From contig CAIQIQ010000017.1 of NCBI GenBank assembly GCA_903871935.1, forward strand, positions 1-64,000: DNA of 64,000 nucleotides, in the 5' to 3' direction. The notes under the pieces are model-generated. The model saw nothing but the letters and a program-made list of their open reading frames with translations. It ran no database searches and was not told where the DNA came from. Within the stretch, counting starts at the first letter, position 1. Each line of letters starts with the position of its first letter. Positions 25,578 to 35,309 of the stretch are shown in pieces. The position numbers and the translations under genes were made by a program. This DNA comes from an uncultured Phycisphaerales bacterium. Lineage in GTDB: Bacteria; Planctomycetota; Phycisphaerae; Tepidisphaerales; Tepidisphaeraceae.

Positions 25578-26096
25578 TCATTGCTCATTGGTGCCTGGGA
25601 TGTGCTCTTCTTGCTCCCGGTCCACCGCAGTTGCCCTGGCTTGTCTTTTTTTGGCAAAGAACATCTTGAGTACCTCCGCGCACTCCTCCGCCAGTACACC
25701 CTCGACCACCTCAGCTCGGTGGTTCAGCCTTGGGTCATCGCAGATCTGATATAGCGTGCGCACCGCCCCCGCCTTCGGGTCGCGGCAACCGTACACAACC
25801 TTGCCAATCCGCGCATTGACTATCGCCCCAGCGCACATTGGACATGGCTCCAGCGTCACAACCAGTGTGCAATCCACCAGCCGCCAGAATCCCACATGCT
25901 TCGCCGCCTCGCGCATGGCGATGATCTCCGCATGAGCAGTGGGATCGCGGTCCATTTCGCGTCGATTAGCGCCCCGCCCGATGATCAGCCCGGTAGGATC
26001 GTGAACGATCACACATCCAATGGGCACTTCCTCCAGCGCTGCCGCCTGCCGCGCCTGCTCCAGAGCCTCGCGCATGTACGTTTCGTAGTCGCTCAA
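25578..26096 (-). CDS. tadA: tRNA-specific adenosine deaminase
   Basis: A 172-aa CDA-fold zinc deaminase that makes inosine at the wobble position of tRNA-Arg(ACG). The zinc and proton-shuttle motifs are AHAEI (around residue 55) and LEPCPMCAGA. The C-terminus is extended by a basic, Lys/Gln-rich segment of about 20 residues. The start is TTG at 26096 (LSDYETYMREA), consistent with other TadA N-termini; an ATG at 26075 is the alternative. It follows the NifU-like gene by 11 bp and is probably co-transcribed with it. Confidence 0.9.
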   Translation of the reverse strand: MSDYETYMREALEQARQAAALEEVPIGCVIVHDPTGLIIGRGANRREMDRDPTAHAEIIAMREAAKHVGFWRLVDCTLVVTLEPCPMCAGAIVNARIGKVVYGCRDPKAGAVRTLYQICDDPRLNHRAEVVEGVLAEECAEVLKMFFAKKRQARATAVDREQEEHIPGTNEQ

Positions 26097-26107
26097 TAGC
26101 CCCGCCG

Positions 26108-26371
26108 CTACCTTACCGCCACCACCTGTTTGACCTCAGGCACCCTCTCCACCAGCACCCGCTTGATCCCGCCGTACAGCGTCATGCTTGCGCTGGGACA
26201 CCCGCAGCACGCACCATGGAACCGGATTCGCACCGTCCCATCCTCTGAGACATCCACCAGTTCCACGTCGCCGCCATCCGCCTTGATGGCCGGCCGGATC
26301 AGGTTGATCGCTTCTTCAACGCGTTCTTTCAGGGTCGGCTTGGCGGCAATCGTCTCTAGGGCGTTGGACAT
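26108..26371 (-). CDS. NifU C-terminal domain (Nfu-type) Fe-S scaffold
   Basis: An 87-aa protein made of a single Nfu domain, a carrier or scaffold for Fe-S clusters. The cluster-binding CxxC is in GACCGCPSA at about residue 55, preceded by IKADGGDVELV and followed by MTLYGGIKRVL. The ATG at 26371 is supported by the domain boundary; the frame runs open to 26467 without a good start. It is upstream of tadA with an 11-bp gap. Confidence 0.88.
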   Translation of the reverse strand: MSNALETIAAKPTLKERVEEAINLIRPAIKADGGDVELVDVSEDGTVRIRFHGACCGCPSASMTLYGGIKRVLVERVPEVKQVVAVR

Positions 26372-26505
26372 TCTGGGCCTCGGTGGTTGATCGTATCGCT
26401 GTTCGTGCCAGCGAAGTATAGAACCCCGGTGGCATATGGACAACCACGCGCCCCCCCCATCCATCATCGTTGACCTCGCTGTACCAGCGACTTAGCATCG
26501 GTTGC

Positions 26506-26931
26506 ATGTTTGCAGCACCCCAGCTTCTCGCCACGGGCGAGGTCGAAGCCATCGGCTGGCTCCTGATCATCCTGGTGATGGTCGTGCTGGCGTTCATCGC
26601 CTTTGTGTTCGTCCGCAGGCACTACTGGGAAGAGGATAAGCCTCAGTCCACCGATTCAGCGCCATTCGGCTTGGATGCCCTGAGAGATCTGCTCCGCCAG
26701 GGCAAGCTCACCCAGGAGGAGTTCGATCGGCTGCGCGCCCAGATGGTCGAGAAGCTCAAACCCGCCACCCTGAGCCTCGCCGATATCCGCCGGATGTTAA
26801 AAAATGAAGAGATCGGCCTGGACGAATACGAACGCCTCAAAGCCCAGATCGTCGCCGCCATGAAGGATTCGTCGATCCCCTACCCCGACAGACCCAAACC
26901 CAGGGACCCCGGAACGCCAGGTCCTGCATGA
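26506..26931 (+). CDS. single-pass membrane protein with two SHOCT-like motifs
   Basis: A 141-aa protein with an N-terminal membrane helix (about 10-35) and a cytosolic part carrying two SHOCT-like helical repeats, DLLRQGKLTQEEFDRLRAQ (about 65-85) and MLKNEEIGLDEYERLKAQ (about 100-120). SHOCT modules are oligomerisation motifs. The specific role is unknown. The start is the ATG at 26506. Its TGA stop overlaps the aroA ATG by 4 bp, so translation is coupled. Confidence 0.75.
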   Translation: MFAAPQLLATGEVEAIGWLLIILVMVVLAFIAFVFVRRHYWEEDKPQSTDSAPFGLDALRDLLRQGKLTQEEFDRLRAQMVEKLKPATLSLADIRRMLKNEEIGLDEYERLKAQIVAAMKDSSIPYPDRPKPRDPGTPGPA

Positions 26932-28226
26932 CTCAGATCACTCCAACACCCTTCGCCAAGCCATTTGCGGCCACGGTTGTGCCTCCAGGCTCCAAGAGCA
27001 TCACTAATCGCGCACTGGTTCTCGCGGCCCTCGCCCACGGCACGAGCCGCATCTCCAACATCCTTCTTGCCGACGACACCATAGTCATGCTCGCCGCACT
27101 CCGGAAACTCGGCTTTGACCTGCAGGTCGACGAACCGGGCCACACAGTCAACATCGTCGGTTCGCGGGGCAAAGTACCCGCAGGTGGCGCAGACCTCTTC
27201 TGCGGCAATTCCGGTACTACCATCCGCTTCCTTTGTGCCCTCTGCTCACTGGGCAAGGGCGACTTTACGCTTGATGGTATCCCCCGCATGCGTCAACGCC
27301 CCATCGGCGAACTCGGCACCATGCTCAAGAACCTCGGCATCCGCATCGACTACCCCGAGAACGTTGGCTTCCCACCGATCCAGGTTGCCGCCGACGGCCT
27401 CCCGGGTGGCCGGCTTCACTTCGGGGTGCTCCAATCCTCGCAGTACCTGTCGGCCATCCTTCAGATCGCCCCCTACGCTCGCTTCGAGACTCTGGTTGAT
27501 CTTGCCTGGCCGCAGACAAGCTGGCCATATGTCGCAATGACCATGCGGCTTATGGATGAGTTCGGCAGCACGCCCGAACTGATCCGTGATGAAGACACTC
27601 ACAATCCCGAGCGGATTGTCGTCCCGCGCGTGCCGTATGTCGCTCGTGATTACATCGTTGAGCCGGATGCCTCCAGTGCCAGCTACTTCCTCGCCGCCGC
27701 CGCCATCCGCGAAGATGCCAGGCTGACCATCAAGGGCCTCGGCAAACATAGCCTGCAGGGGGATGTGGGCTTTGCCGACCTGCTGCGCAAGATGGGAGCT
27801 AGCGTCAACATCGGCCCCGACGTGATCACCATCACCGGGACAGGCGAGTTGCATGGCATCGACGTTTCCATGGCGGATATGCCGGATATGGCTCAGACTC
27901 TCGCTGTTGTCGCCCTCTTTGCTGATGGCGCCACCACCCTGCGCGATCTGCGCACCCTGCGCGTAAAAGAGACCGACCGCATCGCCGCCCTCGCCAACGA
28001 ACTCAAGAAACTGGGCGCTGGCGTTGAAGTCGAGGGTGACACGCTCAGTATCGAACCCCCGGAACATCTTCGCTCGGCCACCATCGATACCTACGATGAC
28101 CACCGCATGGCGATGAGCTTTGCCGTCGCCGCCACCCGCGAAAGCGGGATCACCATCAATAACCCCGAGTGCGTGAACAAGACCTACCCCGATTTCTTCG
28201 CTGAGCTGTCCCGCCTCGCTGGGTAG
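26928..28226 (+). CDS. aroA: 3-phosphoshikimate 1-carboxyvinyltransferase (EPSP synthase)
   Basis: The 432-aa sixth enzyme of the shikimate pathway, joining shikimate-3-phosphate and phosphoenolpyruvate. Motifs include PPGSKSITNRALV at residue 18, GNSGTTIRFL at about 90 with the PEP-contacting residues, MRQRPIGEL, the DEPDASSASYF-like segment EPDASSASYF, and the C-terminal DDHRMAMSFAV. The inverted domain repeat and length are complete. The GNSGTTIR form (Ser and Thr near the glyphosate site) differs from the GNAGTAMR of glyphosate-sensitive class I enzymes; sensitivity is not predicted here. Confidence 0.95.
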   Translation: MTQITPTPFAKPFAATVVPPGSKSITNRALVLAALAHGTSRISNILLADDTIVMLAALRKLGFDLQVDEPGHTVNIVGSRGKVPAGGADLFCGNSGTTIRFLCALCSLGKGDFTLDGIPRMRQRPIGELGTMLKNLGIRIDYPENVGFPPIQVAADGLPGGRLHFGVLQSSQYLSAILQIAPYARFETLVDLAWPQTSWPYVAMTMRLMDEFGSTPELIRDEDTHNPERIVVPRVPYVARDYIVEPDASSASYFLAAAAIREDARLTIKGLGKHSLQGDVGFADLLRKMGASVNIGPDVITITGTGELHGIDVSMADMPDMAQTLAVVALFADGATTLRDLRTLRVKETDRIAALANELKKLGAGVEVEGDTLSIEPPEHLRSATIDTYDDHRMAMSFAVAATRESGITINNPECVNKTYPDFFAELSRLAG

Positions 28227-28408
28227 AACCCATGTGTGAGGCCTGGGAGGCACTCGGCATCGCCCGTTTATTAGTGAACACTCACAAGTAGAGACGCTGA
28301 ATCGGCCAATCAACTGAGTCATCCCCTCGCCGCCTTCCGCACTTTCTGCTAATCTGCCTCGCCACAATGACCGGCCGTCGTGACCCACACATCGGCCAAG
28401 GAGAACCG

Positions 28409-29722
28409 ATGGCCGTCGAAACACCACAAGTGACACCCAACTCCGAAACCAGCCAATCCACAAAGAACCTTGGCTGGATCGTCACCTTCGCCGCTTTGGG
28501 CATCAACCTGGTGCTTGGCGTCCTTTACGCCTGGGGCGTGGTGGCCAAAGTGCTGGCCGACCCGCAGACCGGCTGGGGCTGGAAGAAAGCGACCGCCGCC
28601 ATCCCCTTCACCGTCTCCACCATCGCGTTTGCCATCACCATGATTTTCGCCGGACGGGCACAGGACAAGATCGGTCCCCGGTTGGTCGCCATTCTTGGCG
28701 GCCTTATGCTCGGCGCTGGACTGATCCTCGCATCGTTCATCCAGAAAGACACCATCGTTCCGTTTCTGGGCCTCACACTCGACGCCCCGATGCTCATGGT
28801 CCTTACATTCGGCGTCGTCGGCGGCATGGGCATTGGCCTGGGGTACTCCGCCACAACCCCTCCTTCCGTGAAATGGTTCCCTGCCTCAAAGAAGGGATTG
28901 ATCGCCGGACTCGTCGTTGCCGGAGTCGGCCTCGCCGCCGTGTGGATCTCGCCGCTGACCACCAGCCTCCTTAAGAACTACGGTGTCTCCAAGACCTTCC
29001 TGTTCCTGGGTCTTGGCACCATTGTGATCGTATCGATCTTCGCTCAGTTCCTGAAGAATCCACCGGCAGGCTATAAGCCCGCCGCCAGCCCCTCCGCTGC
29101 TGGCAAGAAACCTGCCATCACCGCCAGACGCGACATTGGCTGGACCCAAATGCTCGCAACTCGCCAATTCTGGCTCCTCTGGCTGATGTTCATCCTCGCC
29201 GCCTCCGCGGGCCTGATGGTCATCGCCCACGCCGCAATCATCGCCAAAGAGCAGGCGGGCATGGTCTGGGGATTCATGCCCATCGTCCTGCTTGCCATCT
29301 TCAATACCGTGGGCCGCATCGTTGGCGGTTACGTCTCCGATCGCATCGGCCGAACCCAAACCATGGTCCTCGCCTTCATCCTCCAGGCGATCAACATGTT
29401 TCTCTTCGCCCACTACAAAACACCCGAAATGCTCCTGTTCGGGGCTTCCTTCACCGGCCTGTGCTACGGCACCATCTACACCCTGATGCCCATGGCCGTT
29501 GCCGACTTCTATGGCCTGAAGAACCTCGGCATGAACTACGGCATCCTCTTCACCGCTTTCGGTTTCGCCGGCGTCGTCGGCCCGATTATTGGCGGCATCA
29601 TTCGGGATAAATCCGGCACCTACAACACTTCGTACCTGATCTCAGCCATCCTCCTGATCATCGCCGCAGCACTCGCCTTCATCACCCGAGCGCCCAAGCC
29701 CGATGACTCGGCGACTGAATAG
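28409..29722 (+). CDS. OFA-family major facilitator transporter
   Basis: A 437-aa, twelve-helix secondary carrier. It has the OxlT-like features of the OFA family (GVLYAWGVV in the first helix, GGMGIGLGYSATTP in the fourth-fifth region, and YGTIYTLMPMAVADFYG). Family members move monocarboxylates such as oxalate or formate; the substrate here is not predictable. AAGGAG precedes the ATG at 28409, which supersedes the ATG at 28367. It lies 182 bp after aroA and probably has its own promoter. Confidence 0.88.
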   Translation: MAVETPQVTPNSETSQSTKNLGWIVTFAALGINLVLGVLYAWGVVAKVLADPQTGWGWKKATAAIPFTVSTIAFAITMIFAGRAQDKIGPRLVAILGGLMLGAGLILASFIQKDTIVPFLGLTLDAPMLMVLTFGVVGGMGIGLGYSATTPPSVKWFPASKKGLIAGLVVAGVGLAAVWISPLTTSLLKNYGVSKTFLFLGLGTIVIVSIFAQFLKNPPAGYKPAASPSAAGKKPAITARRDIGWTQMLATRQFWLLWLMFILAASAGLMVIAHAAIIAKEQAGMVWGFMPIVLLAIFNTVGRIVGGYVSDRIGRTQTMVLAFILQAINMFLFAHYKTPEMLLFGASFTGLCYGTIYTLMPMAVADFYGLKNLGMNYGILFTAFGFAGVVGPIIGGIIRDKSGTYNTSYLISAILLIIAAALAFITRAPKPDDSATE

Positions 29723-29780
29723 AGGCGACCTTCGCCCTTGGACAAAGCGACATCGCGAAGCAGGTGACCGGCCTGGTATC

Positions 29781-29885
29781 GGCGCAGTTGCGCCGGTGAC
29801 CTCACCGGCGCCCGTTGTGCGGCAGTTCGCTGCTGCCTCCGACTTGAGTCCACACTCAAGTCAGAGGTAGCGCGAGCTGCCGCAC
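29781..29885. repeat. cluster of three palindromes
   Basis: GGCGCA-GT-TGCGCC (29781-29794), GCGCCGGTGA-CC-TCACCGGCGC (29790-29811) and a long imperfect palindrome at 29817-29885 lie one after another. The last has a perfect centre, GACTTGAGT-CCAC-ACTCAAGTC, and outer arms matching over about 22 bp with a few mismatches. They fill the gap between the transporter and esterase genes. The first two overlap and are alternative hairpins. Confidence 0.75.
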
Positions 29886-29907
29886 TCTTCGCTATGATCT
29901 GCCGACG

Positions 29908-30864
29908 ATGTTCAAGCATGATTTCCCCTTCGATCCGACTTACGGTTACACCGAACCCAGGCTCCGCACGATCATCGCACCGCCAGCTCCCAAGGATTTC
30001 GCCGCCTTCTGGCAGACCACCTATTCGTTCGCCCTCGCCACCAACCCCGACCCCGTCCTTCGCCCTATCGCCTCTCCACGTAAGGGCTTTGATGTCTTTG
30101 AACTGGTGTACACCGGCATGAACGGCTTCCGTGTCGGTGGCTGGCTCACCCGCCCCACCGACACCGCGCCCACCCGCGGCGTCATCATCAGCCACGGCTA
30201 CGGCGGCCGTTCAGCACCGGACCTCTTCCTTCCTGGCTCGCCCGCCATCGCCATCTTCCCTTGCGGCCGCGGCTTCCATCGCTCCGCTCATCCCGAGCTT
30301 CCATCCGTGTCCACCTCCCATGTCATCCACGGCATCGCCCACCGCGACACCTACATACACCGCTTCTGCGTTGCCGATCTGTTCTCCGCTGTCTCAGCTC
30401 TCCTGGCTCTTCACCCTGATCTTGACGGCCACGTCGACTACATGGGCACCAGTTTCGGCGGCGGAATCGGCGCCATGATGCTGCCTTGGGAAAAGCGTAT
30501 TCGTCGGGCCTACCTCGGCGTCCCCAGTTTCGGTCATCACCCTATCCGCCTGACCTGCCCCTGCGCCGGCAGCGGCGAGTCCATCCGCCAGGCCGTCAGC
30601 AATGACCCCGCCCTCGCTGACACCCTCCGCTATTTCGATTCCGCCATCGCCTCAACCTTCTCACAGACCCCCACCATGGTGTCATGCGCTCTGTTCGACC
30701 CGGCCGTTCCACCCCCCGGCCAATGGGCCGTCTACAACGCCCTTCCGGCGGCCAAGCATCTCTTCATCCACCAGGCCGAACACTTCGACTGGCCCGGCCA
30801 AGGCGCGGAGCTCCGCCAACTCTTCCGCCAGCAGGAACAGTGGTTCGACCAGTCCACCATCTGA
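29908..30864 (+). CDS. acetylxylan esterase family (AXE1/CE7-like) hydrolase
   Basis: A 318-aa alpha/beta hydrolase of the acetylxylan esterase/cephalosporin-C deacetylase family. The nucleophile elbow is MGTSFGGGIG with Ser at about 181 (family usually GxSQGG). The acid is probably the Asp in FDPAVPPPG, and the base the His in AEHFDWPG. The oxyanion segment ISHGYGG is near residue 95. There is no signal peptide, so it acts in the cytoplasm, likely on O-acetyl sugars. It starts 21 nt after a large palindrome cluster. Confidence 0.85.
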   Translation: MFKHDFPFDPTYGYTEPRLRTIIAPPAPKDFAAFWQTTYSFALATNPDPVLRPIASPRKGFDVFELVYTGMNGFRVGGWLTRPTDTAPTRGVIISHGYGGRSAPDLFLPGSPAIAIFPCGRGFHRSAHPELPSVSTSHVIHGIAHRDTYIHRFCVADLFSAVSALLALHPDLDGHVDYMGTSFGGGIGAMMLPWEKRIRRAYLGVPSFGHHPIRLTCPCAGSGESIRQAVSNDPALADTLRYFDSAIASTFSQTPTMVSCALFDPAVPPPGQWAVYNALPAAKHLFIHQAEHFDWPGQGAELRQLFRQQEQWFDQSTI

Positions 30865-30877
30865 CGGTGCCGGATCG

Positions 30878-31261
30878 CTAAAGGCGCGGCACTTGCGGCA
30901 GATGCCCAAAGTGGGGATCACGGCTGTACAGCGTCAACCCATGCTGCAGCACCAACGCCGCGATCCAGATATCGGTGGGCGGTATCGGAGTTCCTTGCGT
31001 GCGCAATTGATTCCATAGCTGCGCGTAGATCCGTGCGGTTTCATCGTCACTGTGAACCACTCGCACTCGCGGGCTGCGTACAAAGCGCACCAGTTCTGCT
31101 TCGTTCTCTGCCTGCCGGTTGCCTGCTGTAAACCCCGCCCGCAACTCCCCTAACACCACAAATGGTACAACAATAGCCTGTGCCGACCGCACCACCTCTA
31201 TGACTTCGGGTACACCCCGGAACAGGTCCGCATATCGATTCGTATCGATTGCCAGCTTCAT
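30878..31261 (-). CDS. vapC: VapC-family PIN-domain ribonuclease toxin
   Basis: A 127-aa PIN-domain RNase, the toxin of a type II pair. The acidic quartet is visible as Asp6 (IDTNRY), Glu39 (LGELRAG), Asp97 (PPTDIWIAA) and Asp115 (YSRDPHF). Members cleave tRNA or rRNA. Its start overlaps the antitoxin stop by 4 bp. The pair lies directly downstream of accD on the same strand. Confidence 0.88.
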   Translation of the reverse strand: MKLAIDTNRYADLFRGVPEVIEVVRSAQAIVVPFVVLGELRAGFTAGNRQAENEAELVRFVRSPRVRVVHSDDETARIYAQLWNQLRTQGTPIPPTDIWIAALVLQHGLTLYSRDPHFGHLPQVPRL

Positions 31262-31497
31262 TGCCAGTCTTCCGGATTCACCCGATCCTGCTCCGCCATC
31301 GCCGCATCAAACCCAGGATTTGCCGTCCAGCGCCCGATGGCCCAGTCCAGATCATGATGCTGGGCAGATGCCCCGACCCCTGCGGCTTTTCGCAACGCAT
31401 CAATGATGGCGCAGTTCAGGCTCTTGCCCTCATCCCGAGCCATCTTCCGCAGCGCCCGGTCAATGTCCTTGGGGATATCGCGAATCGTGTACTGCAT
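31258..31497 (-). CDS. vapB: antitoxin of the VapBC pair (FitA/RHH-like)
   Basis: A 79-aa antitoxin. The N-terminal MQYTIRDIPKDIDRALRKMA has the beta-helix-helix pattern of ribbon-helix-helix DNA-binding antitoxins. The C-terminal tail (WAIGRWTANPGFDAAM) is likely the toxin-neutralising segment. I chose the ATG at 31497 over one at 31527. Transcription would be autoregulated at the short upstream gap to accD (32 bp). Confidence 0.82.
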   Translation of the reverse strand: MQYTIRDIPKDIDRALRKMARDEGKSLNCAIIDALRKAAGVGASAQHHDLDWAIGRWTANPGFDAAMAEQDRVNPEDWQ

Positions 31498-31529
31498 GCA
31501 TGCATTATACACGAGAGATGCCTGCACTG

Positions 31530-32357
<828 letters not shown>

Positions 32358-32421
32358 CAGTATTCTCTCTAGCCCCCAAGCCAGCATTCTTCAGTTCTTT
32401 GGCTTCTAACATTCGGCCTTG

Positions 32422-32976
32422 TCACTCCGTCGGCTCGCCGCGATCACTGGCGCTGCCGGAATCCGCGCCGGTCTGCTCACCGCCGCCAGACTCGCCTTGC
32501 TCGCCACCGGCATCTCGCGGCCCACGGTCGCGCCGTTCGCCACGATCCCGGCGGTCCCGCCCACCCCCTCCGCCGCCGCCACGGCGATCGCCGCCATACC
32601 GGCCGCTACGGTTGTCGCTCTCCACCCGCGCAATGGACCCCACCAGACCACCGACCATCCGGGCAAGCTGCTCGCCGCCCTGGGCGAACTTTTCAAACTC
32701 AATCGTGTATCCTAAGTCCCTGCAAAGAATGAAGTAATAGCGAAGCTCCTCAACCGCCGCCCGGGCATCACGGTACAGGCTCAGTTTGGCGATCATTTGC
32801 CGGCGTTCAAAGCCATTGGCGATATTGGCCGGCACATCGCACGCTGCCTTACGCATTCGCAGAATCAGCCCAAACTCCTCTTCCTCGGGCAGCGCGCTGG
32901 TCAACTTGTACACCTCAAGCGCCATCGCGTGAGCCTTCTGCCAGACTTCCAGTTGTTCGAAGTTTTCTACCCTCAT
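32422..32976 (-). CDS. four-helix-bundle (23S rRNA IVP-like) protein with RG-rich tail
   Basis: Residues 1-120 form a four-helix-bundle of the S23/IVP family (FEQLEVWQKAHAMALEVY, then RRQMIAKLSLYRDARAAVEE), normally about 115-130 aa in total. Here an additional tail of about 65 residues follows: SNRSGRYGGDRRGGGGGGG, RDRR and RDRG repeats, then a Gly/Glu/Ser stretch. RGG/RG tails bind RNA and drive condensation in eukaryotic proteins. The role of this family in bacteria is unresolved. The tail composition (Arg-Gly-Asp) is skewed relative to the neighbours but remains in frame and ends at a clean stop. Confidence 0.75.
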   Translation of the reverse strand: MRVENFEQLEVWQKAHAMALEVYKLTSALPEEEEFGLILRMRKAACDVPANIANGFERRQMIAKLSLYRDARAAVEELRYYFILCRDLGYTIEFEKFAQGGEQLARMVGGLVGSIARVESDNRSGRYGGDRRGGGGGGGRDRRDRGERRDRGPRDAGGEQGESGGGEQTGADSGSASDRGEPTE

Positions 32977-33036
32977 CGGTTCACCCTTCGGGTTAAGTCG
33001 GATTGGCTATATGGGGCGGTCCGGCGGACCACGCCT

Positions 33037-33066
33037 GTTGGCGGGCAAACATACCCGCCCGCCAAC
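33037..33066. repeat. perfect 10-bp-stem hairpin
   Basis: GTTGGCGGGC pairs with GCCCGCCAAC across a 10-nt loop, in the divergent gap between the four-helix-bundle gene and the PQQ-like gene. A part of it resembles CCCGCCCGCCAA near 370-380. No T-run follows, so a terminator is doubtful. Confidence 0.55.
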
Positions 33067-33233
33067 CCATTGTCACGACCGCAAGCCGCCACGGGCCAAG
33101 CCGTATCATGCACAAACCGAGTCGTTCTATCTCGCCAACACACCATAGCGATAGATCTCCTCCCACTCGGCTACCAATTCGACGCAATAGGCCATATTCT
33201 GCGCCATGGGACACGCATAAATGATGAGGTTCT

Positions 33234-34469
33234 ATGAAGAATGTGATCCACCTGATATCGGTCATGAGCATGGTCTTGTTTAGTATGCCGCTGCTGGCGG
33301 CGGACTGGCCGCAATGGGGCGGGCCCAGTGGAAACGGCATTGCCCCCACAAGCCCTCCTCTCTTAACCCAGTTTCCAGCGAATGGAGTTGCCAAACTGTG
33401 GACCAGCGAAGACATCCTTGGCGGCGAAAGTGGCGGCTGGGGATCGGTCGCCGTATGCGGTGGCAAGGCATATGTCTTTGTCAATCGCGTCAAGACCGCA
33501 TCGCCTACCACGCGCGAGACCCAGGACTCCGTCTACTGTCTTGATGCCGCCACGGGCAAGACCCTCTGGCGCACATCCATGACCGGCTGTTTCCTGTATT
33601 TCCCGTGCTCGACCACTCCGGCTATCGCTGATGGCCGGTGCTACGTCTGTAATTCCGAGGGGCGCATCTTCTGTCTGGACGTTGCGGATGGGAACGTTGT
33701 CTGGACCAGCGCTGCCCTGGGGGCGCGCGAGTTCAACCACAACCGATCCTCCTCGGTTCTGGTCGTGGATGGCGTGGCCATCGCCTTGATCGACAAGTGT
33801 GCCTACGGCGTGGATATCCGGGATGGCAAGACCATTTGGAACGATCCCAAGCTGGCCGGCGGGCAGAGGTCGTCCGCAGTCCTGTGGAATGACAGTAGGA
33901 CGAACTGGGCCCTTCTGCATGCCGCCGACAAGCTGGCGTGCGTGAACCCCAGGGATGGCACGACGCGGTGGTCCGTGCCTTGCGGCGGAGTTGCCACACC
34001 TGCGGTCATCGCGAACTACGCCGCAGTCAGCGTTGGCGGCGGAGCCAACGGGCTGGTGGTCTTTCGCCTGACATCCACTGGCGCCGAGAAACTGTGGAGC
34101 ATTCCGGCGAAAGAAGATTACTCTGGACCAATCATTAGCGGCGACGATGTCTATGTGGTAGGCGGCGCCTATCAGGAGGCCGGCAAGGGCAAGGCCCGAT
34201 GTCTCAACCTGACGGATGGCGCTATCCTTTGGGAAGAGCTTCTTGGCGATGCCCAGTTGACCAGTCCCGTGCTGGCCGACGGTAAGATCATCACCGTTTC
34301 CGGCTCGCAACTGGTCGTTTTTACTGCCGACCCAAGCCGGTTTACGCCGGTTGGAAAGATGGATCTGGGCCTGGATAAATGGTGCTCGCCGACGATCGCG
34401 GATGGCAAGGCATTCCTGCGCACGTCCAAGAACGTTATCTGCGTAGACCTGACGGCACCTAAGCAATAG
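33234..34469 (+). CDS. secreted PQQ-like beta-propeller protein
   Basis: A 411-aa protein with a Sec signal (about residues 1-22, LLAADWPQWGG) and PQQ/YWTD-like propeller repeats. DWPQWGGPSGNG after the signal and blades such as VYCLDAATGKTLWR, CLDVADGNVVWT and CLNLTDGAILWEE support this. Similar proteins are abundant in planctomycetes and are generally not proven to bind PQQ. It has no catalytic motif that I can see. The next gene, a Nif3-like protein, follows after 51 bp. Confidence 0.85.
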   Translation: MKNVIHLISVMSMVLFSMPLLAADWPQWGGPSGNGIAPTSPPLLTQFPANGVAKLWTSEDILGGESGGWGSVAVCGGKAYVFVNRVKTASPTTRETQDSVYCLDAATGKTLWRTSMTGCFLYFPCSTTPAIADGRCYVCNSEGRIFCLDVADGNVVWTSAALGAREFNHNRSSSVLVVDGVAIALIDKCAYGVDIRDGKTIWNDPKLAGGQRSSAVLWNDSRTNWALLHAADKLACVNPRDGTTRWSVPCGGVATPAVIANYAAVSVGGGANGLVVFRLTSTGAEKLWSIPAKEDYSGPIISGDDVYVVGGAYQEAGKGKARCLNLTDGAILWEELLGDAQLTSPVLADGKIITVSGSQLVVFTADPSRFTPVGKMDLGLDKWCSPTIADGKAFLRTSKNVICVDLTAPKQ

Positions 34470-34520
34470 CGGATGGGCAGCCGCACGCTGTTGTGACGGC
34501 CGCACTCTCTGGGAGGTGTT

Positions 34521-35309
34521 ATGAAAGCCAGTGACATCCATGAGCACTTTGCTCCACATCGAGCCTGGTTGGAGCTACAACGGCAATGTGATGGAATTAA
34601 ACTGGGCGATGCCCGGACGGAAGTACGTGGCATTGCCGTAATGTGGAAACCACGGCTTGAGCAGATCAAGGCCGCCGTGGAATTGGACTGCAACTTCATA
34701 CTCGGCCACGAGTCCGTATTCCGCGAGGGTGGCGCGGGCGATGAGACCGCCATCGTGCAACCGTCGGAACAAGCGAAACTGGCCTATCTACAGGCGCGGG
34801 GGATCGTATGCTATCGATGCCACGATGCATGGGATATCTATCCGGGCATCGGCGTGCGCGATGCATGGACCAGAGGATTGGGGTATGACTTGACCCCTCC
34901 GCTGCCTGATTACCCTTACATGCGCGTTGTCGATGGAGGCGGAATCACCTTTGACGACCTGTGCTTGCGCGTGCTGGAGCGTGTCCGGCCACTCGGTCAG
35001 CAGGTTGTCATCGCCCGCGGCGACGGGAAACGCCGCATCAGGAGACTAACGCTTGGCACCGGCGCCGCCAATGATCCCGGTCGCATTGTTCGGACGGAAC
35101 CGGATGCATGCATTATTTCAGATGACTATTTCCGCTTTGTGCGCGATGGCGTATTCCTTGAGGAAGCCAACGTGCCGTTCATGGTCCTGAACCATGCCAC
35201 ACTTGAAGAGTGGGGCATCCGCAACCTCTATGAATATGCCAGCAAAGCCTTTGCCCCGGTTCCCGTACACTACTTTCCGCAAGGCTGCGGATTCCACGTT
35301 GTGACTTGA
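34521..35309 (+). CDS. Nif3-like dinuclear metal-binding protein
   Basis: A 262-aa protein of the Nif3/YqfO (DUF34) family. Recognisable segments are GIAVMWKPRLEQIKAAVE (compare the family's TxDVTpeVleeA), the metal motif LGHESVF (canonical SHHPLIF, so the second His is Glu here), YRCHDAWD (canonical YxxHtnlD), and a C-terminal LNHATLEEWG (H-x3-E). The metal site therefore seems largely kept with one His-to-Glu swap. Family function is unsettled (GTP cyclohydrolase-related or regulatory claims exist). GGGAGGTG precedes the ATG. Confidence 0.7.
   Translation: MKASDIHEHFAPHRAWLELQRQCDGIKLGDARTEVRGIAVMWKPRLEQIKAAVELDCNFILGHESVFREGGAGDETAIVQPSEQAKLAYLQARGIVCYRCHDAWDIYPGIGVRDAWTRGLGYDLTPPLPDYPYMRVVDGGGITFDDLCLRVLERVRPLGQQVVIARGDGKRRIRRLTLGTGAANDPGRIVRTEPDACIISDDYFRFVRDGVFLEEANVPFMVLNHATLEEWGIRNLYEYASKAFAPVPVHYFPQGCGFHVVT

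Noticed and set aside
27246..28463. Long minus-strand open frame over aroA
   Set aside because: The plus-strand EPSP synthase is complete and has all family motifs; the antisense frame has none.
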